Positions 1 to 6,752 are shown, numbered from the stretch's first letter. The stretch is DNA of 8,854 nucleotides from an uncultured Pseudomonas sp. (GCF_946885885.1 NZ_CAMPHN010000174.1:1-8854), one strand, 5' to 3'. Program-made: numbers and translations. Notes: generated by a model not told the origin, from the sequence alone.

Positions 1-36
1 CTTTTGCGCGTCGATGTCGAAACTGGCGATTGTCAT
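1..36 (-). CDS. pncA: Nicotinamidase / isochorismatase-family hydrolase, N-terminal 12 codons only (cut by window edge)
   Basis: The leftward reading frame starts at the ATG whose complement is at 34-36 and runs off the left edge, giving MTIASFDIDAQK. A Shine-Dalgarno GGAG (complement at 44-47) lies 7 nt upstream of the start. The FDIDAQ stretch matches the first strand of nicotinamidase/isochorismatase hydrolases, where the second Asp (D9 here) is the usual catalytic acid before the later Lys and Cys; that is family knowledge applied to a very short stretch. Nicotinamidase converts nicotinamide to nicotinate for NAD salvage. The divergent NrtR-family regulator next door strongly supports the call, since NrtR typically controls NAD salvage genes. 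Only 12 residues are visible, so identity rests on motif plus context. Confidence 0.6.
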   Translation of the reverse strand, partial: MTIASFDIDAQK

Positions 37-65
37 ACTGCATCTCCAGATGCGGTGGTGTGTGG

Positions 66-94
66 CGATATATTCCATCTGATGTAATATGTCG
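66..94. promoter_or_regulatory. 29-bp near-perfect palindrome, candidate NrtR operator
   Basis: Positions 66-94 read almost the same on both strands. With the axis at 80, 12 of 14 symmetric pairs match; the mismatches are 69/91 and 75/85. The half-site core is ATATT-N-CATC. It lies between the divergent pncA and nrtR genes and covers the spacer and -10 of the predicted pncA promoter. A bound dimer would be expected to block pncA transcription, and perhaps nrtR itself because a TAATAT at 85-90 could serve as its -10. Assignment to NrtR is inferred from position; the palindrome itself is seen directly. Confidence 0.7.
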
Positions 95-98
95 TCAA
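70..98 (-). promoter_or_regulatory. Predicted sigma-70 promoter of pncA
   Basis: On the minus strand, -35 TTGACG (complement 93-98, five of six consensus bases) is followed after 17 bp by GAATAT (complement 70-75), a weaker -10. Transcription would start near 63, leaving a leader of about 27 nt containing the GGAG of pncA. The palindrome at 66-94 overlaps the spacer and -10, as expected for a repressed promoter. A shifted -10 such as TATATC with a longer spacer cannot be excluded. Confidence 0.5.
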
Positions 99-210
99 GC
101 GCTATTTGTATCCGCTCTGTGCTTTGCGCAGTCGTTTGGGAAGCAATGCCTTAATCTTTAACGCTTGGCGATTCGTCAGTGGGGGAATGGATGATTTATC
201 GGGAGGCTCG

Positions 211-903
211 ATGAGTACGGCGGAAGTGTTGGCCAGCGTCGATATAGTCGCACTGCGATTGAATGAACAGGCCGAATTGGAGCTGTTGCTGATCCGCCGC
301 GCTCAGGCACCTTTCGAGCAGCAATGGGCATTGCCCGGCGTGCTGGTCAATGGCCGCTGCCAGGATCTCAGTCTGGAGGCGGCGGCCTGCCGCGCGTTGG
401 CCTCCAAAGCGCGGGTAGAACCGCGCTATCTGGAGCAGGTCGCTACCCTGGGCAACGGCTCGCGTGACCCGCGCGGCTGGTCGATCAGCACTTTCTATCT
501 GGTCTTGCTGCAGCCGGATACCGCGCTGGAGGGCGAGGATTTGCGTTTTGTCGCATTGCGCGCCGTGCTCGATGGGAGCTTGGCGTTACCCTTCGATCAC
601 GCTCAGTTGGTCGCTCAGGCGTTCGAACGGCTGGGCGCCAAGTCGGTGTATACCTCGTTGCCGCTCTATCTGCTGGCACCGCGCTTTACCGTGACCGAAG
701 CCTTGGGCGCCTTTCAAGCGTGCCTCGGTCAGGCGGTTCAGCATACGACCTTGCGCGGGCGGCTGGAGCGTATGAAGCAACAGGGCTGGATTATTGAAAC
801 GGGCGAGAAGAACTACCCGAAGATGGGGCGCCCGCAGAACTTGCTGGAGCATCAGGCCCGATCGAACGTTGCCTTTATTTTCGACCGCAGTGTGCTGAGT
901 TAG
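211..903 (+). CDS. nrtR: NrtR-family transcriptional regulator of NAD metabolism (Nudix-like sensor fused to winged helix)
   Basis: This 230-residue protein has a Nudix-fold N-terminal domain (about 8-135) and a C-terminal winged-helix region (about 150-225). In NrtR proteins the Nudix domain binds ADP-ribose or related NAD metabolites and this releases the protein from DNA. LPG at 41-43 begins a Nudix-box-like region, but the catalytic REUxEE pattern is replaced by RALASK at 61-66, so hydrolysis is probably lost. DPRGWSISTFY (86-96) resembles the family's ligand pocket, and the GRPQNLLE segment (206-213) matches the conserved wing region. The open frame extends upstream to 106, but ATG 211 is chosen because GGGAGG at 201-206 precedes it by 4 nt; ATG 187 has only a G-run directly against it. 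It is divergent from pncA and so probably represses it and possibly itself. A terminator hairpin lies downstream. This is one of the surer calls here. Confidence 0.85.
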   Translation: MSTAEVLASVDIVALRLNEQAELELLLIRRAQAPFEQQWALPGVLVNGRCQDLSLEAAACRALASKARVEPRYLEQVATLGNGSRDPRGWSISTFYLVLLQPDTALEGEDLRFVALRAVLDGSLALPFDHAQLVAQAFERLGAKSVYTSLPLYLLAPRFTVTEALGAFQACLGQAVQHTTLRGRLERMKQQGWIIETGEKNYPKMGRPQNLLEHQARSNVAFIFDRSVLS

Positions 904-924
904 GGCAAGCGTGAATTGCCGGCA

Positions 925-951
925 AAAGAAAGGGCGCCTGAGAAGGCGCCC
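925..951 (-). terminator. Rho-independent terminator between convergent nrtR and quiP, U-tract on the quiP side
   Basis: A perfect 8-bp stem (GGGCGCCT 932-939 with AGGCGCCC 944-951) closes a GAGA tetraloop. On the minus strand it is followed by TTTCTTTT (complement 924-931), so it best ends the leftward quiP transcript, about 80 nt past its stop. On the plus strand only CAAAAGTG follows, so its effect on nrtR would be weaker. The rest of 952-1033 shows nothing recognisable. Confidence 0.8.
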
Positions 952-1033
952 AAAAGTGATGATCTATGGAGTAAGTCCGCTAACTGAGAGCAATCGTTCG
1001 CGCATTTAGTTCATGTCTACCGACGAGCGGTCG

Positions 1034-3571
1034 TTATTTCCCCGGCGTCAGCAGCAGTCGCTTGCTGCCGTAGGCTTTGTCCAGGTTCTTCGATTGGAAG
1101 GGGAAACTCATGTACTGGCCCTTGCGCCAGGCTTCGATGCCGTCGGCGTAATGTGCGCTGGCTGGGTTACCGGATTGGCCGGAGCTGTTCACCCCGATCA
1201 GCGGTTCTTCGCGGCCGAAATCGACCACCATGCGCATGGCCGGGATCAGCCAGGTATCGAAATCCTGCCCCCACCGATAAGCCGACACATTGAGGGTGCT
1301 GTGGTCGCCGCCCGCCGGGTAGGGGCCGCGATCGAGGTAATCTTTCAGCGAATTGATCCCGGCTCGTTGACTGGCACTCAGGTGCGGCGCAAGTCGGCTG
1401 CTCTCGCTGCGCCACTCGTAGGTGTGCAGTTTGCCCCATTGCCAGGCGCTACGCTCCTGGCCCAGCTCGGCTTCGGCAAAGGTCACGGCCGCCGCCAGGC
1501 TGCGCGCCAGAATGGCCGGTTTGTCTTCCTGCTGAGGGGTGCCGGTATCGTTCCAGAACGGGCTGTCGTCGCGACCGAGCAGGTGATCGGCCTGGGCCGA
1601 ATAGGAGGTGTTGGCCGTTGCGACCAACGCCTGCCAGGCCGGCTGGGTGTCCGGCCCCAGTTCGTCGAGGAAGATCTGTCGGGCGCTTTGCTGCAAGAAG
1701 GCGCCATATAGGGCGGCATCCGCCGAGTCGGCTGCGAGTTTGCCGTCGAACGCCATCAAGCGGCGTTGAGCTTCCTCGGCCTTTGCGCGCTCCGCCGCGG
1801 GCAGTGCAGCTATCGCCTGCTTGAGCGCTTCGGCCATGCCGGGCGCGGCGAACATCGCTTGCAACTTGGCGACGAACAGCGAGGTCTGGTCGTATTGCAT
1901 GGCGATCATGCTGGCGCTGTCGTGCTTGCCGCTGCCGGCCAGTTGCGCGATGCGCTCGGCGCGTTCCGGGTAGTACCAGGAGTTGGACAGTTGCATGCCA
2001 TAGCCGCGCGGCACCGTGCGCTGGTTGGCGGTGCCGAGCCAGCCCTCGGCTGGGTCCTGGTCATAGGGGTGGAGCATGGGTTCGGCAAAACCATCCCAGT
2101 CATAGCGACCCTCCCAGCCGGGGGAGGGCAGCAGGCCCAGGCCTTCGCGGCGGTTGGGGAAGCGTCCGGTGACTTGCCAGCCGATATGCCGAGCATCGGC
2201 GAACACAATGTTCAGCGGCATCGCGCGCACCTCGCGGGTGGCTTCGAAGGCTTGGTCGAGGTTCTGCGCGCGGGACAGGTCGAAGAACGCATCGAGGCTT
2301 TTATCGGCTTCGAACTGCGCGGTTTGCAAGACCAAGCCATAACCGCTGCTCAGTTGCAGCGGTTGCAACGGGTGCTTGCGCTCGCCCAGTACGGCGTTCA
2401 GCAGCGGCCCGTGGCGGGTCTCGTGCAGGGTTTCGCGAATCGGCCGTTGGCCTTTGATGAAGAAGGTTTCCTGGCGTTCGCGGGTCGCCAGCCATTTGCC
2501 GTCGGCCTGGTAATACAGGCGGCTGCCTTCGCGCTTGAGCTTCTCCAGAAACAGATCCTGGTTGTCGCCCATGACCATGGTCATGCCCCAGGCCACTTTG
2601 CCGTTGAACCCGGCGACTATCGCGGGCACGCCGGCAATCGAAATACCGGCGGCCTGGAATTTCGGCGAGCGGATCTGCACGAAGTTCCACGCTGAGGGCA
2701 TCGACAGGGGCAGGTGGGTGTCGTTGGCCAGCAGGCTTTTGCCGCTGCGGCTGTTTTGTGGGGCGATGGCCCAGTTGTTCGACGCGGCCACCCCGAGCAT
2801 ATGCAGGTCGGCGAACTGGCGCGATGTCTGCTCCAAGGCTGCAAGCCCGGGGAACTGGCCGGTCAACTGAAGCCCCTTGAGTTTCTCGGCCTCTTCGAAT
2901 GGTAGCGGCTCATCCGGGTAAGTCGGCAAGAGCCAGGCGAGCTGCTCGCTGCCGACTTTTTGCGCCATGACCAGGGCGGCGATTTCTTCCTGCAGATTGA
3001 CCGCCAGGCCGAAATTCAGCAGGCAGAACACCAGCACCGAGTCTTCGGCTTTCCAGTAAGCCGGGCGGTAGCCGGACTCGGCCAGGTCCATCGGCAACTT
3101 GTCACGATAGCGGAACAGGTAGGCGTTCACGCCGCGGGCATACACCTCGAAGAAACGCTGCAGGCGCGGCGAGGCATTGCGGTATAGAACCTCTGCGCTC
3201 TTCTTCAGGTTGACCGCGCGCATGAATCGGTCGACTTCCAGTACGCCCGGACCGGCCATTTCCGCCAGGCGACCCTCGGCCATCAAGCGCAGGCCGACCA
3301 TCTGGCTGAGGCGATCGCTGGCATGGACATAACCCAGGGCGAACAACGCGTCATGGAAGCTGTTGGTTTCGATCAGCGGCATGCCGAGCGCATTGCGCCG
3401 CACCGTCACGCTTTGCGCCAAGCCCTTGATCGGCACTATGCCCTGGTTGGGATGTACGCTGGTGCTGTATCGGTTCTGAAGAAAGGCTTGGCAACCACTC
3501 AGGGCCACGGCAACCGTCAGGGACGCTGCGAGACTGAGGAGGGTAAGGGGACGGACGGCACGCAATGACAT
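1034..3571 (-). CDS. quiP: Acyl-homoserine lactone acylase QuiP, penicillin acylase family (Ntn-hydrolase) lipoprotein
   Basis: This 845-residue precursor is about the length of P. aeruginosa QuiP (about 847 as I recall) and matches my memory of that sequence through most of its length. QuiP cleaves the amide of long-chain N-acyl homoserine lactones, releasing the lactone and fatty acid, and so degrades quorum signals. Penicillin-acylase enzymes mature by self-cleavage in front of a Ser that becomes the N-terminus of the beta chain. Here that is A263/S264 in VAASNNWAI, with the conserved His at 286 (beta residue 23) in NDTHLPLS and the Asn-rich NSSGQSGNP near the C-terminus. The N-terminus has a signal peptide ending in the lipobox LSGC (C27), so it is probably an envelope lipoprotein. 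The start at 3571 is supported by GAGGAG (complement 3580-3585) 8 nt upstream. No truncation or frameshift is seen. PvdQ and HacB are the alternative paralogues; length and detailed similarity favour QuiP. Confidence 0.92.
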   Translation of the reverse strand: MSLRAVRPLTLLSLAASLTVAVALSGCQAFLQNRYSTSVHPNQGIVPIKGLAQSVTVRRNALGMPLIETNSFHDALFALGYVHASDRLSQMVGLRLMAEGRLAEMAGPGVLEVDRFMRAVNLKKSAEVLYRNASPRLQRFFEVYARGVNAYLFRYRDKLPMDLAESGYRPAYWKAEDSVLVFCLLNFGLAVNLQEEIAALVMAQKVGSEQLAWLLPTYPDEPLPFEEAEKLKGLQLTGQFPGLAALEQTSRQFADLHMLGVAASNNWAIAPQNSRSGKSLLANDTHLPLSMPSAWNFVQIRSPKFQAAGISIAGVPAIVAGFNGKVAWGMTMVMGDNQDLFLEKLKREGSRLYYQADGKWLATRERQETFFIKGQRPIRETLHETRHGPLLNAVLGERKHPLQPLQLSSGYGLVLQTAQFEADKSLDAFFDLSRAQNLDQAFEATREVRAMPLNIVFADARHIGWQVTGRFPNRREGLGLLPSPGWEGRYDWDGFAEPMLHPYDQDPAEGWLGTANQRTVPRGYGMQLSNSWYYPERAERIAQLAGSGKHDSASMIAMQYDQTSLFVAKLQAMFAAPGMAEALKQAIAALPAAERAKAEEAQRRLMAFDGKLAADSADAALYGAFLQQSARQIFLDELGPDTQPAWQALVATANTSYSAQADHLLGRDDSPFWNDTGTPQQEDKPAILARSLAAAVTFAEAELGQERSAWQWGKLHTYEWRSESSRLAPHLSASQRAGINSLKDYLDRGPYPAGGDHSTLNVSAYRWGQDFDTWLIPAMRMVVDFGREEPLIGVNSSGQSGNPASAHYADGIEAWRKGQYMSFPFQSKNLDKAYGSKRLLLTPGK

Positions 3572-3678
3572 GCTGCAAGCTCCTCGCAGGAGACGAACGG
3601 TTCGGGGGTGAAAGTGCTGTTCAACTACGCCGGCGCGACTGCGACGCCGACTCTATGATCGTTAATGCAGCGCCGGGT
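3572..3678 (-). other. 107-nt spacer between the DUF2489 gene and quiP, with a GC-rich hairpin
   Basis: This spacer separates the stop of the upstream leftward operon from the quiP start. A hairpin at 3631-3649 (CGGCG plus CG pairing with CG plus CGCCG, one bulged base, four-base loop) has no U-tract, so terminator function is doubtful. An 11-bp palindrome CGAACGGTTCG at 3594-3604 lies just upstream of the quiP Shine-Dalgarno. I see no convincing -35/-10 pair, so quiP may be read partly from the upstream operon or from a promoter I cannot recognise. Confidence 0.35.
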
Positions 3679-4143
3679 TCAGGCGGCCTTGGAGGCGCGC
3701 GTCAGGCCCTCGTCGAGCAGCCAACGCGCAGCAGTGCGGGCGGCGGCTTTGTGCTGTAATTCCAGCTCGCTGAAATGTTTTTCGTGTTTGCGCCGTTCGC
3801 TTTTTTCCAATGCCTTCCAGTGCGCGTGGGTCGGCACCTGCGCGGTAGCGTCGAACAACAGGTGAAATACCTGGCAGCGCACATCCTGGCTGAGGGCGCT
3901 GTCATAGTTGTCGAGCAGCACCTTGATCCGGATCGCCCCCTCGATCAGCGGCAGCTGGCCGTCGAGCAGGCTGCCCGCCAGTATTTGTAAATCGCCGCTC
4001 AAGCGCTCGCGGCGCTCTTCGGTCTGCTGCTTTTGCACACGCTGCTGCGCCCATACGCGTCGCCACAGGTGCAGGGCGTATAGCGCCAGAGCGGTGACCA
4101 AGGCACCGCCGGCAAGCAGCAGAAACAGGCTCAACGCGCTCAT
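3679..4143 (-). CDS. DUF2489 domain-containing inner-membrane protein
   Basis: This 154-residue protein starts with one hydrophobic segment (about 4-24, LFLLLAGGALVTALALYAL) followed by a basic, Gln/Arg-rich, probably coiled stretch (about 27-47) and a soluble domain. The core RLSGDLQILAGSLLDGQLPL, the following IRIKVLLDNYD, and the later THAHWKAL and AARWLLDEG match my recollection of DUF2489 proteins, which have no known function. The likely topology is an N-terminal anchor with a cytoplasmic C-terminal domain. The frame extends upstream to 4218 but would then overlap the SEC-C gene, so ATG 4143, 7 nt after that gene's stop, is preferred. No strong Shine-Dalgarno is visible, so translation is probably coupled to the gene before it. 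It is the last gene of a three-gene leftward operon. Confidence 0.8.
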   Translation of the reverse strand: MSALSLFLLLAGGALVTALALYALHLWRRVWAQQRVQKQQTEERRERLSGDLQILAGSLLDGQLPLIEGAIRIKVLLDNYDSALSQDVRCQVFHLLFDATAQVPTHAHWKALEKSERRKHEKHFSELELQHKAAARTAARWLLDEGLTRASKAA

Positions 4144-4150
4144 GGGCGGA

Positions 4151-4348
4151 TCAGGCGCCGTGGCATTTCTTGAATTTCTTCTCGCTGCCGCAAGGGCAGG
4201 GGTCATTGCGGCCGACATCCTTCAGCGCATTGCGCACGGGCTCATGATGGCCGTGGTTGCAATGCGGGCCATGCACGTGGCCATGATCGTGCTGGTGTTC
4301 GTGGTCATGGTTGCAGTCCGGGCCATGGACGTGTGCTTGCTGGTTCAT
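4151..4348 (-). CDS. Small His-rich SEC-C metal-binding motif protein
   Basis: This 65-residue protein has two parts. Residues 1-36 are extremely His-rich, with 13 His in residues 6-35 and the unit HVHGPxCNH occurring twice (7-15 and 24-32). Residues 47-63 ([17 protein letters not shown]) form a canonical SEC-C motif, CxC-x8-C(H/C), the zinc-binding element named from the C-terminus of SecA, where it contacts SecB and ribosomes. The last ligand is CH rather than CC. The His-rich head resembles metal-storage or delivery tails of zinc or nickel chaperones; a metal-buffering role is my inference. Start 4348 lies 6 nt after the stop of the LEA gene, and its weak TAGG Shine-Dalgarno overlaps that stop, suggesting translational coupling. 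Function is unknown. Confidence 0.85.
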   Translation of the reverse strand: MNQQAHVHGPDCNHDHEHQHDHGHVHGPHCNHGHHEPVRNALKDVGRNDPCPCGSEKKFKKCHGA

Positions 4349-4354
4349 AAGTAC

Positions 4355-4852
4355 CTACTTGGGAATGAAATGGCCGGGGATTATCTCGCCATCGCGCGCG
4401 ACCTGCACGCTGCGTCCGAACATGAAGCCGGTTTTCACCTGGCCGCTCAGCCGATAGCGAATGGGTTCTTCGGGTTTTTCCAATAGTTTGACGATGCGCC
4501 GCAGATGGCGCCAGAGGTTGGTGCGCACCGGCACGTCGAACTCGTGATGACCATGCGCCGGCACGGTGAACCAGGTGCTGGATTCGCCTTCCGCCAGCTT
4601 CACCTCGTTGAGGTGCACGCTGTATTCGAGCCCGCGCACCGGCAGGCTCATCGAGTTAGGGTTGTCGATACGAAAGCGCAGGACGAATTGCTGCTCGAGT
4701 AATTTGGCTTTGACGACGTCGACGTTGATCAGGCGAACATCCGGGTCTTTGAAGCCACCCGACATCCAGGTGGAACAGCCGCTGAGGCCAGAAAGCAGGC
4801 CGAAAAACATCAGTAGGCTAAGTATTTTTATCGTTTGCGCCTGAAGAAACAT
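4355..4852 (-). CDS. LEA type 2 / WHy-domain lipoprotein
   Basis: This 165-residue protein has a signal peptide ending in the lipobox LSGC (C26), so it is probably a lipid-anchored envelope protein. Residues about 38-160 look like the water-stress/hypersensitive-response (WHy, LEA-14 type) beta-sandwich: LINVDVVKAKLLEQQFVLRF, then the hallmark N-P-N of RIDNPNSMSLP (61-71), then GLEYSVHLNEVKLAEGES and the closing strand RYRLSGQVKTG. WHy proteins are linked to desiccation and cold tolerance in some organisms; the function here is unproven. The start at 4852 is chosen over an upstream ATG at 4903 because GGAG lies 6 nt before it and the lipobox is then correctly placed. It is the first gene of the leftward operon with the SEC-C and DUF2489 genes. 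Confidence 0.8.
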   Translation of the reverse strand: MFLQAQTIKILSLLMFFGLLSGLSGCSTWMSGGFKDPDVRLINVDVVKAKLLEQQFVLRFRIDNPNSMSLPVRGLEYSVHLNEVKLAEGESSTWFTVPAHGHHEFDVPVRTNLWRHLRRIVKLLEKPEEPIRYRLSGQVKTGFMFGRSVQVARDGEIIPGHFIPK

Positions 4853-4875
4853 TTCATACTCCGATATGACGCCCC

Positions 4876-4903
4876 AGTGTAACAAGCAACGCTTTGCCTG
4901 CAA
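4876..4903 (-). promoter_or_regulatory. Possible promoter of the LEA / SEC-C / DUF2489 operon
   Basis: On the minus strand, TTGCAG (complement 4898-4903) and TACACT (complement 4876-4881) are separated by 16 bp. The match to sigma-70 consensus is modest (three and four of six). The predicted start near 4869 leaves a short leader carrying GGAG. Confidence 0.3.
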
Positions 4904-4907
4904 CGTG

Positions 4908-4937
4908 TTGTGAGGGTAAAAAAACCTGCGCCATACT
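4908..4937 (+). promoter_or_regulatory. Possible promoter of the gene at 4966
   Basis: TTGTGA at 4908-4913 and CATACT at 4932-4937 are separated by 18 bp; each matches four of six consensus bases. Transcription would start near 4944, giving a leader of about 22 nt with AGGAG at 4954-4958. An alternative is TTGCCT at 4894-4899 with TAAAAA at 4917-4922 (17-bp spacer). The -10 lies in the loop of the inverted repeat at 4923-4944. Confidence 0.35.
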
Positions 4938-4944
4938 GCAGGTT
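4916..4944 (-). terminator. Hairpin with U-tract on the minus strand inside a divergent intergenic region
   Basis: AACCTGC (4923-4929) and GCAGGTT (4938-4944) form a perfect 7-bp inverted repeat around an 8-nt loop. On the minus strand it is followed by a T7 run (complement 4918-4924, two of which close the stem), which is textbook intrinsic-terminator shape. Its position is odd: on the minus strand it lies after the antisense of the 4966 gene and before the LEA gene. It would insulate the LEA operon from antisense readthrough, or the inverted repeat may be an operator over the 4966-gene promoter. Confidence 0.6.
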
Positions 4945-4965
4945 GAATAGGACAGGAGTGTGACC

Positions 4966-5538
4966 ATGGCCCGTTATGAAATTGCCTTTGCCGGTCAGTT
5001 GGTGCCCGGCGCGCAGGCGGAGCAGGTCAAAGCCAATCTGGCCAAGCTGTTCCAGGCCGACGCGCAACGTATCGCTTTGCTGTTTTCAGGCCGGCGGATC
5101 GTGATCAAGAACAACCTGGATGGCGCGGGCGCCGAGAAATATCGCGCCACCATGGAGCGTGCCGGCGCCTTGGCGCTGGTGACGGCCATGCCCGAGGAAA
5201 TCGAAGAAATCGAGCTGGCGCCGCCGCCCGTTGCAGCGCCTGCGCCCGCAGTCGGTGCGCCTGTGGCTGCTGCGGCCGCCTCGATGGAAACGCCGGCTCG
5301 GCGTCTGCAGGTCGCGCCGCGGGATGAATATATGGCGGCTTTTGTCGCGGTGGATGCGCCGGACTTCGGCATTGCCCCGCTGGGCGAGGATTTGCAGGAT
5401 GAGAAAGCCGCGCCGCAAGCGCCGGCAGTCGATCTGTCGCAGTTCAGCCTGGCGCCCGCGGGCAGCGACATGGGCCAGGCGAAGTCCGCTCCCGCCGCGC
5501 CACCGCCCGATGTGTCGCATCTGAAATTGCAGGAGTGA
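4966..5538 (+). CDS. Uncharacterised protein with small N-terminal domain, Ala/Pro linker and repeated C-terminal motif
   Basis: This 190-residue soluble protein starts at ATG 4966, supported by AGGAG at 4954-4958, 7 nt upstream; a GTG two codons earlier is less well placed. Residues 1-73 form a compact domain (RYEIAFAGQLVPG, then QVKANLAKLFQAD, then LLFSGRRIVIKNNLD, then YRATMERAGA). I recall similar domains at the N-terminus of other Pseudomonas and Xanthomonas proteins but know no function or family name. Residues 84-110 are an Ala/Pro linker. The C-terminus carries three copies of a short motif: DAPDFGIAPLGEDL (130-143), DLSQFSLAPAGSDM (156-169) and PDVSHLKLQE (181-190, truncated). No signal peptide or membrane segment is seen. 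It stands alone, divergent from the LEA operon and convergent with the next gene. Confidence 0.75.
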   Translation: MARYEIAFAGQLVPGAQAEQVKANLAKLFQADAQRIALLFSGRRIVIKNNLDGAGAEKYRATMERAGALALVTAMPEEIEEIELAPPPVAAPAPAVGAPVAAAAASMETPARRLQVAPRDEYMAAFVAVDAPDFGIAPLGEDLQDEKAAPQAPAVDLSQFSLAPAGSDMGQAKSAPAAPPPDVSHLKLQE

Positions 5539-5544
5539 CCGTGA

Positions 5545-5568
5545 CGAGGCCCGCTATTGCGGGCCTCG
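5545..5568. terminator. Strong GC-rich hairpin between convergent genes
   Basis: CGAGGCCCGC (5545-5554) and GCGGGCCTCG (5559-5568) form a perfect 10-bp stem with a TATT loop, 6 nt after the stop of the 4966 gene. Neither side carries a U-tract, so it may act as a weak bidirectional terminator or an mRNA 3'-end stabiliser. Confidence 0.6.
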
Positions 5569-5598
5569 GCGTACTCGGGGGCGATTAGCCGCCGGGGT

Positions 5599-6729
5599 TC
5601 ATTGGCGGGCGGCGGTTTGCTCGGTTGCCGTGCATTTGGTCTGGGCCTGGGCCGGCGTCAACCCGCGAATCGAGGTGTAGAACAGTTCGCAGGTTTGCAG
5701 TTGGCCGCTTACCTGCCACTTCTGCGTGCAACTGTTCAGCGTGGCCGCAGCATCGGCGCCCGGGTTGCGGCCCATATCGGCTTGCCAGCAGGCCGCCGTA
5801 ATGTCCTGCCCCATGACCTTGAGCCCGGCCTGGTCGGCTTTTTGTTGATCGCCGCCATAGTTTTCCGGGTCGGCGGCATACCAGATGTAGCTGGGGTGGT
5901 TGCTGCCCAGCACCGCCACGCTGCGCCCGGCTTCCGGGGTGATCTGGCCAAGGCCGAGTACGCCGAGGGTCACGCCGTACTGTTGATGCACCCAATCGCG
6001 TACCGGGCTGCCGAAGGCCACCATAGGCAGTGAAGGAGCCTCGCCGTCGGCGTTGCTGGTCAACTGCGCGACCATATTGGTCTGGTAAGCCTGAAAGTAG
6101 CTGTAAGTGTCTGCCAGCGTGCTGCCGGCGCTGGCGGGCGCGGCGATGGGGGCGATGTCGATGATGGTCTGGTAGGCCGGGGTTTGTTCCAGTGGCACGC
6201 CATTTTGTTCGAGCAGTTCGGCCCAGCGATCGGTGGTCTTGGACTCCAGATAATCCTGCGCCTGGGTCAGCGAATAATCCGGCGGGAAGTGCAGCAGCTC
6301 GACGCTGCGGCGGTTTTCCAGGGCCATACCCAGCGGCAGGAAGAAATACCAGTCGTACTTCCATTTGCCATCGGTATTCAATTTGCTGGCGCCTTGGTAG
6401 GCCAGGTCGCCAGCGGCGAGCAGTTGTTCGAGCGGTTTGCCGTAGTCGTCCGGCACGCCGCTGATGCTCGCATAGACCTGGTCGTGATCGGTGCGAACCT
6501 TAACCTCGGCGGTTTCGTAACCGTCGCGTTGCACGCTCTGGGTCAGGTAGTGCTCGACCGTTTGCGCGAGGCTCCAGTCGCGATAACAAATGACGCTGCA
6601 GTTGTTGGGGTAGGCGAATAGCTGGCTGACCCGGGTGGGGCTGCCCAGGGCAACCTCGACGTCCGCCTGGGCGTTGGCGGCTATAACGAACGCGCCCATG
6701 GCGCTGACAAGCCACTTCTGATGTCGCAT
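5599..6729 (-). CDS. Secreted or periplasmic protein of unknown function with six cysteines
   Basis: This 376-residue protein starts with a clear signal peptide (MRHQKWLVSAMGAFVIAANA) and a likely signal-peptidase-I cut AQA/D at 22/23. The mature part has six cysteines at 44, 48, 314, 334, 347 and 366, two near the N-terminus and four near the C-terminus, an even number consistent with disulfides in the periplasm. No known catalytic motif is visible. Aromatic-rich segments such as WKYDWYFFLPLG and NHPSYIWYAADPENYGG suggest a globular, possibly ligand-binding fold. There are two in-frame ATGs in ATGCATATG; the second (6729) is chosen because GGGAG (complement 6736-6740) is 6 nt from it and abuts the first. 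It is separated from the YchJ gene by 85 nt and is probably its own unit. I do not recognise the family. Confidence 0.75.
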   Translation of the reverse strand: MRHQKWLVSAMGAFVIAANAQADVEVALGSPTRVSQLFAYPNNCSVICYRDWSLAQTVEHYLTQSVQRDGYETAEVKVRTDHDQVYASISGVPDDYGKPLEQLLAAGDLAYQGASKLNTDGKWKYDWYFFLPLGMALENRRSVELLHFPPDYSLTQAQDYLESKTTDRWAELLEQNGVPLEQTPAYQTIIDIAPIAAPASAGSTLADTYSYFQAYQTNMVAQLTSNADGEAPSLPMVAFGSPVRDWVHQQYGVTLGVLGLGQITPEAGRSVAVLGSNHPSYIWYAADPENYGGDQQKADQAGLKVMGQDITAACWQADMGRNPGADAAATLNSCTQKWQVSGQLQTCELFYTSIRGLTPAQAQTKCTATEQTAARQ

Positions 6730-6752
6730 ATGCATCTCCCTGCGTATATCTC

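Noticed and set aside
106..210. N-terminal extension of the NrtR-like protein to position 106
   Set aside because: It lacks a ribosome site and homology, whereas ATG 211 follows GGGAGG and starts at the Nudix domain.
1766..2695. Rightward 309-codon open frame opposite quiP, and a similar 232-codon one at 1013-1711
   Set aside because: Both lie wholly antisense to a strongly recognised acylase gene, have no domain signature, and are typical of long spurious frames in GC-rich DNA.
3908..4486. Rightward 192-codon frame over the DUF2489, SEC-C and LEA genes
   Set aside because: It is antisense to three genes with recognisable motifs and shows only a low-complexity composition created by the complementary His-codon run.
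5585..6364. Leftward 259-codon frame inside the six-cysteine gene
   Set aside because: It is an alternative frame of a gene with a good signal peptide and ribosome site; its Arg/Pro/Gly-rich composition marks it as a shadow.
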